NCBI RefSeq assembly: GCF_013373365.1
Contig: NZ_CP035925.1
Coordinates: 1,674,001-1,738,000, forward strand
DNA length: 64,000 nt
Direction of reading: 5' to 3'
Source of the DNA: Lentibacillus sp. CBA3610
Lineage (GTDB): Bacteria > Bacillota > Bacilli > Bacillales > Amphibacillaceae
Position 1 is the stretch's first letter, and each line of letters opens with the position of its first letter. The position numbers and the translations under genes were made by a program. The notes beneath the pieces are model-generated. The model ran no database searches and was not told where the DNA came from. It was given only the letters and a program-made list of their open reading frames with translations. Positions 8,586 through 17,847 of this stretch are shown piece by piece.

Positions 8586-9518
8586 ATGAAAGTTAATGTA
8601 GCTATTGTACAGGCGAGGTCCGAATACCTCCGTTTACAAGCATCAGTTGATAAGGCGATTCATTACATTGAAAAGGCAGCAGCTCAGGGTGCGGACTTAA
8701 TTACATTTGGCGAAACATGGTTAACAGGCTATCCCACATGGCTGGATCACTGTCCGGGTGCATGCTTGTGGAATCATAAGCCAACGAAGGAAGTCTATTC
8801 GTTCTTACGTAAAAACAGCCCAACCATTCCCGGTAAAGAAATAGATGCACTGGCCCGTACTGCCAAAAAACACGGTGTAATCGTTGTTATGGGGTTAAAC
8901 GAGCGAGTGGATATGGGACCTGGGAATGGCACCTTATACAACAGTCTCATCACGATTGGAACAAATGGCGATATATTGAACCATCACCGGAAACTGACCC
9001 CCACCTATACCGAGCGGCTTGTCTGGGGTCCCGGTGACGGAGATGGATTAAAAGCAGTCGACACCGGCTATGGAAGAGTTGGCGGGCTTATCTGCTGGGA
9101 GCACTGGATGCCGTTGACACGACAAGCGCTGCATAATGAGGCAGAACAAATTCATATTTCTGTCTGGCCAACGGTAAATGAAATGCATCAAATCGCCAGT
9201 CGTCACTATGCTTTTGAAGGAAGATCCTATGTAATGGCAACAGGTCTAATAGAATCGGTTGCAGATTTACCTCCACAATTTGAATTGCAAGCTGGATTAT
9301 ATGAACACCCTGATCAATTACTGCAACGAGGAGGCAGCGCCATCATTGGTCCGGATGGTCAATATATTGCCGGTCCGGTTTATGATGAAGAGATGATTCT
9401 TACAGCAGAAATAGACCTTGAAAAAATTGATGCCGAACAATTAACCTTAGATGTGACCGGACATTATTCACGAGATGATATTTTTTCGTTTGATGTGAAG
9501 AAAAAGCGGCGAAACTGA
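8586..9518 (+). CDS. Nitrilase (aliphatic/aryl-acetonitrile class)
   Basis: C-N hydrolase of 310 residues that converts a nitrile to the carboxylic acid and ammonia. The catalytic triad is complete: Glu43 in FGETWLTGYP, Lys136 in NHHRKLTPT, Cys170 in GGLICWEHWMP. The nitrilase-specific C-terminal segment VTGHYSRDDIFSF is present, which sets it apart from amidases and carbamoylases. AAGGAGG lies 6 bases before the ATG. It is divergent from the MFS gene and next to the acyl-CoA ligase operon, so its acid product could feed that ligase; this link is inferred. No other plus-strand gene joins it, and it ends at a shared terminator at 9581. Confidence 0.9.
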   Translation: MKVNVAIVQARSEYLRLQASVDKAIHYIEKAAAQGADLITFGETWLTGYPTWLDHCPGACLWNHKPTKEVYSFLRKNSPTIPGKEIDALARTAKKHGVIVVMGLNERVDMGPGNGTLYNSLITIGTNGDILNHHRKLTPTYTERLVWGPGDGDGLKAVDTGYGRVGGLICWEHWMPLTRQALHNEAEQIHISVWPTVNEMHQIASRHYAFEGRSYVMATGLIESVADLPPQFELQAGLYEHPDQLLQRGGSAIIGPDGQYIAGPVYDEEMILTAEIDLEKIDAEQLTLDVTGHYSRDDIFSFDVKKKRRN

Positions 9519-9580
9519 GATTTGAGAGAAGAAACTTTATTCTGAAATCAGGACAATTGGGGCTGCCCACTTTTATACAG

Positions 9581-9620
9581 AAAAACAGCCAAACCTGTTT
9601 TATCAGGCTTGGCTGTTTTT
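9581..9620. terminator. Bidirectional terminator between nitrilase and rplT
   Basis: AAAAACAGCC...GGCTGTTTTT with a second inner pair AAACCTG/CAGGCTT: strong stem with A and T tails that works in both directions, ending the nitrilase (+) and the infC-rpmI-rplT operon (-). Confidence 0.85.
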
Positions 9621-9650
9621 AAATGGGACAAGGTGCCTGTCCCCATGTCT

Positions 9651-10007
9651 CTATTTCAATGCTGCTTTTGCTTTTTCAGCTAATTGGGCAAATGCCTGTT
9701 CATCATTGATAGCAAGTTCTGACAGCATTTTGCGGTTAACTTCGATTTCTGCCTGTTTTAATCCGTGCATTAGTCTGCTGTAAGAAATATCATTCATGCG
9801 TGCTGCAGCATTAATGCGGGAAATCCAAAGTTTGCGGAAATCGCGTTTTTTCTGCCTGCGGTCACGATAAGCATACTGACCGGACTTCATGACTTGCTGT
9901 TTTGCTTGTTTAAATAATACTCTTTTCGAGCCATAATAACCTTTAGCTAATTTCAATACGCGTTTACGACGTCTGCGCGTAACTGGTCCACCTTTTACAC
10001 GTGGCAT
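9651..10007 (-). CDS. rplT: 50S ribosomal protein L20
   Basis: 118-residue L20 ([23 protein letters not shown] start, [16 protein letters not shown], basic RNA-binding N-terminus). It binds 23S rRNA early in 50S assembly and in Bacillus also represses its own operon by binding the mRNA leader. Last gene of infC-rpmI-rplT. Full length and in frame. Confidence 0.98.
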   Translation of the reverse strand: MPRVKGGPVTRRRRKRVLKLAKGYYGSKRVLFKQAKQQVMKSGQYAYRDRRQKKRDFRKLWISRINAAARMNDISYSRLMHGLKQAEIEVNRKMLSELAINDEQAFAQLAEKAKAALK

Positions 10008-10063
10008 AGTAATTCCCTCCTAATACAATTGAAAAATGATTGAATGTTTAAATCACGAGCTTC

Positions 10064-10261
10064 TTATTTATACGGAAGCATTGTTTTGATACGTCTGAAA
10101 TCACTTTTGGAAACAATAGCGGATTTGCGCAGTTTACGCTTTTGTTTTGGTGATTTATGCTTAAACATATGGCTTGTGTATGCGTGTCCGCGTTTTAATT
10201 TTCCAGTACCTGTTTTACGGAAACGTTTTTGCGAACCTTTATGGTTTTTCATTTTTGGCAT
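10064..10261 (-). CDS. rpmI: 50S ribosomal protein L35
   Basis: 65-residue L35 ([39 protein letters not shown]), a small basic large-subunit protein. Middle gene of infC-rpmI-rplT; 29 bases after infC and 56 before rplT. Normal length. Confidence 0.98.
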   Translation of the reverse strand: MPKMKNHKGSQKRFRKTGTGKLKRGHAYTSHMFKHKSPKQKRKLRKSAIVSKSDFRRIKTMLPYK

Positions 10262-10290
10262 ATTGGTATCCTCCTTGTGTCAGTTGAAGC

Positions 10291-10806
10291 TTATTTTTCT
10301 TTGCTTGGCGCAAGCATCATAAACATATTGCGGCCTTCCATTTTTGCTTTGGATTCAATTGTCGCAACATCTTTCGTTTCTTCTGCAAGACGGTCGAGAA
10401 CTTCCCGGCCAAGATCTTTGTGCGTGATGGCACGTCCTCGGAATCGAACAGAAGCCTTTACTTTATCGCCTTTACTTAAGAATTTCCGTGCATTCTTCAG
10501 TTTTGTATTGAAATCATGCTCGCCAATTCCTGGAGTGAAACGCACTTCTTTGACATTAATGACTTTTTGTTTTTTGCGTGCTTCTTTCTCTTTCTTCTGC
10601 TGTTCGTAACGATATTTGCCATAGTTCATAATCCGGCATACTGGTGGTTTTGCATTCGGCGCAACCAACACCAGGTCCAGATTTCTGGTCTGCGCAATAT
10701 CCAGCGCTTCGTTACGTGATTTCACTCCTAACTGATCCCCATTTGAATCGATCAGACGTACCTCCCGGGCACGAATTTTTTCATTGACGTTCATTTCTTT
10801 GCTAAT
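10291..10806 (-). CDS. infC: Translation initiation factor IF-3, ATT start
   Basis: IF-3 binds the 30S subunit, prevents premature 50S joining and rejects non-standard start codons. Motifs: [52 protein letters not shown]. The open frame from ATG begins at MNVNEKIR, but GGAGG sits too far upstream of that ATG; it is correctly spaced (9 bases) before an ATT codon at 10806 giving [10 protein letters not shown], the usual Bacillus infC length of about 171 residues. An ATT start is the family's known autoregulatory device because IF-3 itself discriminates against it. First gene of its operon. Confidence 0.95.
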   Translation of the reverse strand: MSKEMNVNEKIRAREVRLIDSNGDQLGVKSRNEALDIAQTRNLDLVLVAPNAKPPVCRIMNYGKYRYEQQKKEKEARKKQKVINVKEVRFTPGIGEHDFNTKLKNARKFLSKGDKVKASVRFRGRAITHKDLGREVLDRLAEETKDVATIESKAKMEGRNMFMMLAPSKEK

Positions 10807-10866
10807 TGCCAGCCACCTCCGTAAATTTAAATTTAGTGATCTGCTATTGACAAGTTATTCTATCGC

Positions 10867-11005
10867 AAATAAAAAGTGTCGGTACATACATGCACCCACA
10901 CGTCTCCAATAATATATTGAAAAGTTTAGGACCAGCCGACTGCAAACGAGCGTCGATCAGGTGAGAAGCGGGTGCTTCTACTTGTCTCAGATCATTTTAT
11001 TCAGC
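10867..11005 (-). ncRNA. L20 leader of infC-rpmI-rplT with attenuator
   Basis: Structured 5' leader between the infC promoter and infC. It ends in an imperfect stem (10876-10901, GTGT.GGT.CAT paired with ATG.ACC.ACAC) followed by TTTTTATTT on the minus strand, i.e. a transcription terminator about 60 bases before the ribosome site. In B. subtilis L20 binds this leader and promotes premature termination. Location and terminator support the call; the L20-binding fold was not folded by computation. Confidence 0.7.
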
Positions 11006-11011
11006 TTATAT

Positions 11012-11040
11012 AGAATAGCATGTGCTGAACCATGTGTCAA
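11012..11040 (-). promoter_or_regulatory. Sigma-A promoter of the infC operon
   Basis: Minus-strand TTGACA (11035-11040), 17-base spacer, TATTCT (11012-11017). Consensus -35, placed just upstream of the L20 leader. Confidence 0.75.
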
Positions 11041-11086
11041 CCTATGGCTATCTATAAAAGCTTCATTTACAGTATATCATGATTTC

Positions 11087-11126
11087 AAGCAGACAGAAAG
11101 CCCAAGCACTGTTCTGTACCTGGGCT
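11087..11126 (-). terminator. thrS terminator
   Basis: Stem AGCCCAGGTA/TGCTTGGGCT (11099-11126) with one G-U pair set and an 8-base loop, followed by TTCTGTCT on the minus strand, six bases after the thrS stop. Confidence 0.6.
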
Positions 11127-11131
11127 GCATC

Positions 11132-13078
11132 CTATTTTTTGCGCAAAACCCTTTGACCGATTTCCTCATTAATCAGCGTTTCAAAATCGTCATAACTTAA
11201 TGTTTCTGAGTCTTTCTCACCATAGCGCCGGACATTCACGCTGCTATTTTCAATTTCTTTGTCACCGAGAACTAATGCGAATGGAACTTTTTTGGTCTGA
11301 GCTTCCCTAATCTTATAACCGATTTTTTCGTCACGTTCATCCACTTCAACGCGTACACCCTGGAACCGTAATTCATCAGCAACTTTCCTGGCATAATCCA
11401 AATGTGCATCCGGTGCGACTGGAATTACCTCAACCTGAACAGGTGCGAGCCAGGTCGGGAATGCACCTTTATATTCTTCAATCAGGAACGCCACAAAACG
11501 TTCCATCGTGGAAACGACACCACGGTGAATCACAACCGGGCGATGTTCTTTGCCATCTTCACCGATGTAAGTCAGGTCAAAGCGTTCCGGCAATTGATAA
11601 TCAAGCTGAACAGTGGACAGTGTTTCGTCTTTCCCTAATGCTGTTTGTACCTGTACATCCAATTTCGGACCGTAAAAAGCAGCTTCCCCTTTTGCTTCAA
11701 CGTATTCAACATCCATTTCTTCCATTGTTTCTTTCAGCATGGCCTCTGCTTTTTCCCACATGTCATCATTGTCAATATACTTCTCTTTATCTTCCGGATC
11801 ACGGTAGGACAGACGGAAATAATAATCCTCGATTCCGAAGTCTTTGTAAACTCTTTGTACAAGTTCCACAACCCTGATGAATTCATCTTTCAACTGATCC
11901 GGACGAGCAAATATGTGCGCATCATTGAGGGTCATTGCCCGTACACGCTGCAGTCCCGCCAGTGCTCCGGACATTTCATGGCGGTGCATTGTCCCCAATT
12001 CCGCTATCCTCACTGGCAGATTACGGTAGCTGTACAGTTGATTTTTGTACACCATCATATGATGCGGGCAGTTCATTGGACGGAGCACCAAGTCTTCATT
12101 ATCCATTTCCATTGTCGGGAACATGTCATCCTGGTAGTGGTCCCAGTGGCCGCTTGTCTTATATAAATCAACACTTCCCAGTACCGGTGTGTAAACATGG
12201 TCATAGCCCAGCCGCTCTTCCAAATCAACGATATAACGCTCAATAATACGTCTGATTGTTGCACCTTTTGGGAGCCACAACGGCAAACCTTGGCCGACGT
12301 TTTGGGAGACGGTGAAAATATCCAGCTCCTTGCCGAGTTTACGGTGATCACGCTCTTTTCGTTCTTCAAGAATGCGTAAATGGTCATCAAGCTGACCTTG
12401 TTTTTCAAATGCTGTTCCATAGATGCGCTGCAGCTGCTTATTATTGCTGTCACCACGCCAATAGGCTCCGGAGACACTCAACAGCTTAAACGCTTTAATC
12501 TTGCTTGTTGACGGTACATGCACCCCGCGGCACAGGTCAAAAAATTCACCTTGTTTGTAGATGGTTACCTGTTCATCTTCAGGGATATCATTGATTAATT
12601 CCAGTTTCAGATCATCCCCGATTTCCCGGAACATTTCCTTTGCCTCATTGCGGGAAACTTCCATTCGCTCTATCTCCAGATTTTCATCAACAATTCGTTT
12701 CATTTCTTTCTCTATCTTTGGAAGGTCCTCAGGTGTCAAAGCATGATCCAAATCCATATCGTAATAAAAACCTTCCTCAATAACCGGTCCAACACCGAAT
12801 GTCACATTATCAAACAACCTGGTAACAGCCTGTGCCATTAGATGGGCTGTCGAGTGACGCATGATATCAATACCCTCATCATTTCTGTACGTCATGATCT
12901 CGATAGCACCGCCATCAGGAAGTTCGCGCCTGAGATCAAACCGTTCACCATCCACCTTAACGGCCAGCGCCTGTTTCTTTAACCCTGGTGAAATTGAGCC
13001 TGCAATGTCTTCTCCAGTTGTTCCTTGAGGAAATTCCTTACTGGCTCCATCCGGAAACGTAATTGTAATATCTGCCAT
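11132..13078 (-). CDS. thrS: Threonyl-tRNA synthetase
   Basis: Class II synthetase charging tRNA-Thr. Domains in order: TGS ([11 protein letters not shown], 1-60), editing/SAD domain with [11 protein letters not shown], catalytic core with motif 2 ([25 protein letters not shown]) and motif 3 ([20 protein letters not shown]), and an anticodon-binding C-domain. 648 residues, usual for the family. The ATG at 13078 is chosen over an upstream GTG because AAAGGAG precedes it by the proper distance. It is controlled by a T-box leader whose terminator is separated from the gene by an inserted repeat. Confidence 0.97.
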   Translation of the reverse strand: MADITITFPDGASKEFPQGTTGEDIAGSISPGLKKQALAVKVDGERFDLRRELPDGGAIEIMTYRNDEGIDIMRHSTAHLMAQAVTRLFDNVTFGVGPVIEEGFYYDMDLDHALTPEDLPKIEKEMKRIVDENLEIERMEVSRNEAKEMFREIGDDLKLELINDIPEDEQVTIYKQGEFFDLCRGVHVPSTSKIKAFKLLSVSGAYWRGDSNNKQLQRIYGTAFEKQGQLDDHLRILEERKERDHRKLGKELDIFTVSQNVGQGLPLWLPKGATIRRIIERYIVDLEERLGYDHVYTPVLGSVDLYKTSGHWDHYQDDMFPTMEMDNEDLVLRPMNCPHHMMVYKNQLYSYRNLPVRIAELGTMHRHEMSGALAGLQRVRAMTLNDAHIFARPDQLKDEFIRVVELVQRVYKDFGIEDYYFRLSYRDPEDKEKYIDNDDMWEKAEAMLKETMEEMDVEYVEAKGEAAFYGPKLDVQVQTALGKDETLSTVQLDYQLPERFDLTYIGEDGKEHRPVVIHRGVVSTMERFVAFLIEEYKGAFPTWLAPVQVEVIPVAPDAHLDYARKVADELRFQGVRVEVDERDEKIGYKIREAQTKKVPFALVLGDKEIENSSVNVRRYGEKDSETLSYDDFETLINEEIGQRVLRKK

Positions 13079-13172
13079 TTTTAACACTCCTTTGTTGCAT
13101 CATATAATTGAATTTAAATATAAAGGCTATTTTTTAGTGTTTTTGCTGATCCTTATTCTTCATAGTTGATAC

Positions 13173-13570
13173 AAACTGCGACACACTGAAAAATTTGAGC
13201 GTAATGACACCGCTCCGGAAATACGCTCAGCTGCTGTTGAGTTTCTGTACATTGAGTGGTGAAACCCAAGAAAAAATTGTTTAGCGAGTTTTCTCTCACT
13301 AGGACAGAACACGACACTAAGCTGCGGGAAAATGCGACACTCCTGCGGGAAAGGAACAGTCTGAAGGCCCCGCAGCGAGCGTTAAAGGAACAAAGGCTAA
13401 GAACGTCACGTCAATAGCCAACGCCTCCCGCGACCAACATCGTGTTGGCCCGCGAGTGAGGAGGCTGAAGCGTTCCCCGCGGAAAGGGAGTATTTTTCCG
13501 CAGCGACGAACGAGCACTCAGGCCCCCGATAGAATTGGAGGAAGACATTCCAAAAGTTGTGTCGCAGTTT
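13173..13570. repeat. MITE-like repeat A, copy 1, inside the thrS leader
   Basis: Starts AAACTGCGACACA and ends with the reverse complement TGTGTCGCAGTTT. The interior (CTCCTGCGGGAAAGGAACAG, CCCGCGGAAAGGGAG) is nearly identical to the copy at 18413-18834, but it lacks that copy's first GC-rich block and carries an extra module at about 13383-13458 (GGAACAAAGGCTAAG) also found at 47540. No gene-like frame. It fills the stretch between the T-box and thrS. Confidence 0.85.
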
Positions 13571-13613
13571 ATGTTTTATTCGACATAACAACATTCTTTT
13601 AAAAACAGCCATA

Positions 13614-13872
13614 TTAAAAACGCCCATCCCCCTGCTTTAAGCAAAGGGACGAGCGTTCGTCACGTGGTTCCACCCTAATTTCCGCAAACATACTGCGGCT
13701 TCATTAATCTTTAACGCAGATGATACGCTGCTATTTACTCCTAGTTCAACAACAGAGTTTAAAGGTGGTAATCATTTGGTTGCGCACCGGAAGCTTCCAG
13801 CCGATGACTCCCTTCTCTTGTCTGCACAATAATCAAATGATCGTGTCCTTATCGGTACTTTTATCTTATATA
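13614..13872 (-). promoter_or_regulatory. T-box riboswitch controlling thrS
   Basis: Minus strand contains the conserved T-box AGGGTGGAACCACG (13663-13676) followed by a terminator stem AACGCTCGTCCC...GGGATGGGCGTT with a T run (13614-13656). The preceding 190 bases form the stem I region. Uncharged tRNA-Thr should stabilise the antiterminator. Threonine specificity comes from the gene controlled; ACC codons occur in the candidate specifier region (GATTACCACC) but the loop was not folded. Confidence 0.92.
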
Positions 13873-13878
13873 AATCGT

Positions 13879-13907
13879 ATTATAGCTGTTGTTGAAGATA
13901 AAATCAA
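13879..13907 (-). promoter_or_regulatory. Sigma-A promoter of the thrS T-box transcript
   Basis: TTGATT, 17-base spacer, perfect TATAAT on the minus strand, immediately downstream of ytxC and upstream of the T-box. Confidence 0.8.
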
Positions 13908-13913
13908 CCGGTT

Positions 13914-14765
13914 TTATTTATTTTTTATCTGATTTGGGAACGGAAAACGGCCGAGTGATTCAAATGTAGCCCTTTCCTGAAAAACATTAATCACCGTTAG
14001 CGTTTTTGGCTCTGATGGGTCATCACCATATATTTTAATTTTCTCCGGTGCCATGGCAATCAATGGTGACAAATTCAGCTCATCAGCATCCAGGCCGACC
14101 ACATAAAGCGGTTCTTTCTGCATGAGTATCTTTAATTCCATTCCTGAAAACCGCTTACCATCCGGCTTAAAAAAAGAAAACGAATCCCCCTGCAGAATAT
14201 GGATGGTATTAAATACTGGTTTTCTTTTTGTGATATAACCCCGCAGCATATCGATAAATGCCTGATGATCTTCCTCTCGTTTAAACTCATCAATCGCAAG
14301 ACCGACATAGTGAATAAGCTGATCCTTAAACACTTTCAATTGAAAATTAACAATCGAATCAAAATGAATGGCTCCTGTATTATTAATATTCGTCAGAAAT
14401 AGCGAATACAACAGTTGGCTCGGATCTTTATTATTTCTTACCAACTGGCTGTCATCGTCATCACCGGCAAAAATCCAATGTGACAAATCCATAATACGTT
14501 CAATTTCATCAGAATTTGAATAATAATAATGACGCCTGATAATGGTGTTGATCATATCTGTCAGACGGTATGTCACGAATACGCCAACCATTGCATCAGC
14601 AATCTTTTCCACGAAATCATTGCCTGACGCTTGTTGATCCAATTGGAGATGATTTCCCCACGCTTTCGATGTTTTCCAATGTAATTCAATTTGGTTATTA
14701 AATTGAAACAAATTCTCACAAAAACTTATCGCCTCTTTATCCGATTCAAAATAAACTTCCAGCAA
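13914..14765 (-). CDS. ytxC: Sporulation protein YtxC
   Basis: About 283 residues, soluble, opening LEVYFESDKEAISFCENL, with a helical middle (YYSNSDEIERIMDLSHWIF) and C-terminal FSGMELKILMQKEPLYVVGL. YtxC is conserved between dnaI and thrS in spore formers and is expressed in the mother cell; its biochemical role is unknown. The TTG at 14765 is preferred because GAGGG lies 8 bases upstream; ATG at 14771 and GTG at 14780 are too close to any ribosome site. Gene order dnaB-dnaI-ytxC-thrS supports the assignment. Confidence 0.85.
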   Translation of the reverse strand: MLEVYFESDKEAISFCENLFQFNNQIELHWKTSKAWGNHLQLDQQASGNDFVEKIADAMVGVFVTYRLTDMINTIIRRHYYYSNSDEIERIMDLSHWIFAGDDDDSQLVRNNKDPSQLLYSLFLTNINNTGAIHFDSIVNFQLKVFKDQLIHYVGLAIDEFKREEDHQAFIDMLRGYITKRKPVFNTIHILQGDSFSFFKPDGKRFSGMELKILMQKEPLYVVGLDADELNLSPLIAMAPEKIKIYGDDPSEPKTLTVINVFQERATFESLGRFPFPNQIKNK

Positions 14766-14921
14766 AAACATCACCCTCACCCAAGACCAAACTGTTACAT
14801 TATATGGACGTGCATATGAAAAAATGTATGGTCCTCCGAAACTAGTAAATATCTATGGTTTGGCTGGTTAGATAGGGTGGTGCACTCTCTCCCTCCTTCT
14901 ACTATTATAATCGAAAAATCA

Positions 14922-14966
14922 TAAGAAAAAGGGGCAGCCCCAAAAAATTTTATGGGATATGCCCTC
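14922..14966 (-). terminator. Terminator of the nrdR-dnaB-dnaI operon
   Basis: Minus strand: AGGGCA...TGCCCC pairing with an extra CCC/GGG inside, followed by TTTTTCTTAT. Located about 60 bases after the dnaI stop. Confidence 0.6.
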
Positions 14967-15024
14967 TATTTGGATTTTTTTTCGATTGTAGTAGTGAATA
15001 GGGAGACCCGCCTGCCTATGGTCA

Positions 15025-15966
15025 TCATGAGTCACGGCGGTTTTCGCCAGTCAGTTCAACTGCTTGAGCGACCTGTTTGATGCGTTCAATGATCCGGCCG
15101 GCTTTGACCGTTTCACTTCCGCCCCGGTTCGTGGTAGCAAGCTGCTCTTCCAATTGTTCCAGGCTGTAATTGGATGTGAAAAATACCGGTAAATTTTCCA
15201 TCATGCGATACTGTAAAATAGATCCGAGTATCTCATCCCGAAACCAGGCGGATTGTGTTTCAGCACCAATATCATCAAGCATGAGGACATCTGTCTTCTT
15301 AAAGTAATTAATTTTTTCATTGATGGAATCGTCTTTGATGGAACTTTTCATTTCCCGGACGAATTCAGGCATATAAATCAGCATGGATGATATTTTTATC
15401 CGTTTCAGTTCATTTGCAAGTGCGCCAAGAAAATACGTTTTTCCGACCCCGAATGGGCCAAAGAAATAAAGGCCTTTTTCCGGAAGACTTGTTTTTGCTT
15501 CTTTCAAAAAGTTTAACATTTCATGAATGACCGGCTGTCTCTGATTATCAATATCAATACTGTTGATACTGGCATTGAAAATATCTTTAGGCATGTACAG
15601 GCTTTGTATCAGGTTTTGCTGCTCTTTCTGCTTCTCATAATCAATCCGGTTATGGCATTTTTCATAAACAAGGTGTATCTCATCATTATCTGTGCGCAAA
15701 ATGGGTGAATAGCCTTGAATCATATTAATGCATTGACCGAAAGATTTGCATTTATCACACTGCTTGGATTGTGTTTTATATTCATAGAGTTTGATGAGAC
15801 TTTTATCAATTTCCTTCTGTGAAAGCTGCGGATTAAGTGATAGGAACTCACTGATTTCAGGGTCGTTTAAAACTTCTTCCCTTACGTTCAAATAGTTTTC
15901 TTTGAAGTTTTTGTTCTGTTTCATCCATTTTTGGATTTCAGACTGTACTGGCTTCATAACTGTCAT
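15025..15966 (-). CDS. dnaI: Primosomal protein DnaI (helicase loader)
   Basis: AAA+ helicase loader of 313 residues that delivers the DnaC helicase at oriC and at restart sites. N-terminal zinc-binding helicase-interaction domain (CDKCKSFGQCINMIQGYSP, about 75-95), Walker A FFGPFGVGKTYFLGA (about 168), Walker B DVLMLDDIGAE, sensor FTSNYS. Twelve bases follow dnaB, so they are co-transcribed. Two in-frame starts nine bases apart are both possible; the second ATG has the better-spaced AAGG. Confidence 0.97.
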   Translation of the reverse strand: MTVMKPVQSEIQKWMKQNKNFKENYLNVREEVLNDPEISEFLSLNPQLSQKEIDKSLIKLYEYKTQSKQCDKCKSFGQCINMIQGYSPILRTDNDEIHLVYEKCHNRIDYEKQKEQQNLIQSLYMPKDIFNASINSIDIDNQRQPVIHEMLNFLKEAKTSLPEKGLYFFGPFGVGKTYFLGALANELKRIKISSMLIYMPEFVREMKSSIKDDSINEKINYFKKTDVLMLDDIGAETQSAWFRDEILGSILQYRMMENLPVFFTSNYSLEQLEEQLATTNRGGSETVKAGRIIERIKQVAQAVELTGENRRDS

Positions 15967-15978
15967 CCTTGCACAAGA

Positions 15979-17307
15979 TTATTGTTTTCCGTTCGAGAAT
16001 TCCCGGAGAAGCGCCGCGAATTCTTCGTTAGCTTGTTCAGCATCAGCACTATTTTGCTGAACTGCCGGCTTTTTCTTTTTCCGCTCTTTAAACCAATCCG
16101 GAACCACTTCTTTTGACGCAGGTTTCCGGTAATTTTTAGATTTATTATTTTGACGTTGCTGATATTGTGATTTTTGATTTTTTGCAAACGCCATCGCTTC
16201 CCTGGCCGTTTTTAAATTGGAACGTGACCAGTGGCTGGCGATTGTTTCCATATATGCTTTTGATAGCTTCATATCGGATTGCAGCAGAACATAATGGATC
16301 AGCACATTCATGACCGGCGATGGCAACCCTTGAGTTGTCATGACTTCACGAATCATTTTTAAGTCCTGACCGGATGCCTGGCCACCGCTGGATAAATCTT
16401 CAAGCAATTGTTTTGGTGAAATTTTCTCCAGCTTGAGGATTAGCTGTTCTTCTTTCGTCGTCGGTTTATAATCCGTTTCAGCAGCTTCATCTTCTGTTTT
16501 CCCGGTCAATCTGATTGTGGCCTGCTGATGTTTGTTCTGAAACAAATCGTGACAGGCTTCCTTAAATTCTTTAGGTACAAGTGAATTCTCTTCGGTAAGC
16601 GCCCATAATACAGCTTTTTCCACTTCAAATTCAGCCAGATCATATAACGTCATCATTTGCGAAATCAACCGTTTGTTAGTTGTTGTCATCACTTTTTTGA
16701 CAGGAATCATGCGTGATTGCAGCATTTGCTCCATCCAGGAAAAATCAATCGATGGCATGTTTTCTTCTGTTGTCTGACTGTCATTTGTTAAATTCAACCC
16801 TTCCGCATGCGGCTGAAATGTTTGAAAAACCTCATTAAATGAGGCAGTAATGTTGGTTCCTTTTTCGGGCGACTGTGAACGAAAATGTTCCTGCAGCATC
16901 GTAAATTTTGCTTCCCCGATATGATGATATAACAGCTGTGTGAGCATATCATCAACAAAAAATTCATCCGGTGCAAACGGGGGCTGCATTTCATAAGTAT
17001 ACCAATGATGCTCACTGGAATCCTGCTGATATGTTTTCAGTAAACCGATTCCTTCAAGCTTGCGTCTGGCCCTGTATATTTCATCCAATGGCGCATTCAT
17101 ATAATTCATCAGTGTATGATGTGTCCGGGCTGTGGAATCTTCCTGAAAATCCCGTTCATTGATAAGGGTCTGATATAATGAAACTGCTTGAATACCGACC
17201 AGGGGCTGATACAGGTGTGTTAACGATTTAGTGTAGTCAGCCGGAAGACTTCCCTTTAATAAAACCCGATACCCTTCAATGGGCAGAATTTTTCCGATAT
17301 CACGCAT
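15979..17307 (-). CDS. dnaB: Replication initiation and membrane attachment protein DnaB
   Basis: Firmicute DnaB (not the helicase) of 442 residues, working with DnaD and DnaI in helicase loading at oriC and in replication restart. Features: GKILPIEGYRVLLKGSLP start, DnaD-like winged-helix DDBH1 region, DDBH2 region with MSKAYMETIASHWSRSNLKTAREAM, and a basic tail KNYRKPASKEVVPDWFKERKK-type sequence rich in Lys and Gln. It follows nrdR by 37 bases in the usual Bacillus order. Confidence 0.95.
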   Translation of the reverse strand: MRDIGKILPIEGYRVLLKGSLPADYTKSLTHLYQPLVGIQAVSLYQTLINERDFQEDSTARTHHTLMNYMNAPLDEIYRARRKLEGIGLLKTYQQDSSEHHWYTYEMQPPFAPDEFFVDDMLTQLLYHHIGEAKFTMLQEHFRSQSPEKGTNITASFNEVFQTFQPHAEGLNLTNDSQTTEENMPSIDFSWMEQMLQSRMIPVKKVMTTTNKRLISQMMTLYDLAEFEVEKAVLWALTEENSLVPKEFKEACHDLFQNKHQQATIRLTGKTEDEAAETDYKPTTKEEQLILKLEKISPKQLLEDLSSGGQASGQDLKMIREVMTTQGLPSPVMNVLIHYVLLQSDMKLSKAYMETIASHWSRSNLKTAREAMAFAKNQKSQYQQRQNNKSKNYRKPASKEVVPDWFKERKKKKPAVQQNSADAEQANEEFAALLREFSNGKQ

Positions 17308-17344
17308 TATACTAACCCTTTCTTCTATCTAACGCTCCGAGCAC

Positions 17345-17815
17345 TTATTCGGATTGTTTTTTGTCTGATTTAATTAAATCCTTCAGTTCATCCAAAAATA
17401 CGGATAAATCTTTGAATTGGCGATAAACGGATGCGAAACGGACATAGGCAACTTCGTCTATGTCTGAAAGCCGCTCCATTACCATTTCCCCTATTTCATT
17501 ACTCTCTACTTCGGACACACCGGTATTACGGAGTTCCTTTTCAACATCTATTGCAATTCCTTCTATTTTTTCAAGTGGAACCGGACGTTTTTCACAAGCT
17601 TTAATCAATCCGCGGATCAGCTTCTCGCGGCTGTATTCCTGACGTGTGCCATCTTTTTTGACAATAATTAATGGCACCTCTTCAATCCGCTCAAATGTCG
17701 TGAACCGAAAGCCGCACTGTTCACATTCCCTGCGCCTGCGGATTGAACTTCCTTCTTCAATCGGACGTGAATCCAATACTTTTGTACTTTTATTGTGGCA
17801 ATTTGAACATCGCAT
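17345..17815 (-). CDS. nrdR: Transcriptional repressor NrdR
   Basis: 156-residue zinc-ribbon plus ATP-cone repressor of ribonucleotide reductase genes. Zinc ligands CSNCHNKS and [16 protein letters not shown]-cone begins [19 protein letters not shown]. It senses dATP/ATP and binds NrdR boxes at nrd promoters, none of which lie in this window. First or second gene of the nrdR-dnaB-dnaI group, as in B. subtilis. Confidence 0.97.
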   Translation of the reverse strand: MRCSNCHNKSTKVLDSRPIEEGSSIRRRRECEQCGFRFTTFERIEEVPLIIVKKDGTRQEYSREKLIRGLIKACEKRPVPLEKIEGIAIDVEKELRNTGVSEVESNEIGEMVMERLSDIDEVAYVRFASVYRQFKDLSVFLDELKDLIKSDKKQSE

Positions 17816-17847
17816 GTTTGTTCAACCCCATTCATTAATAACTGCCG

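Noticed and set aside
11402..12246. Plus-strand frames of up to 173 codons opposite thrS
   Set aside because: Antisense shadows of a fully conserved synthetase gene, with no start signals.
13317..13627. Open frames of 66-73 codons on the minus strand
   Set aside because: They lie inside repeat A copy 1, have no ribosome site and their composition mirrors the repeat.
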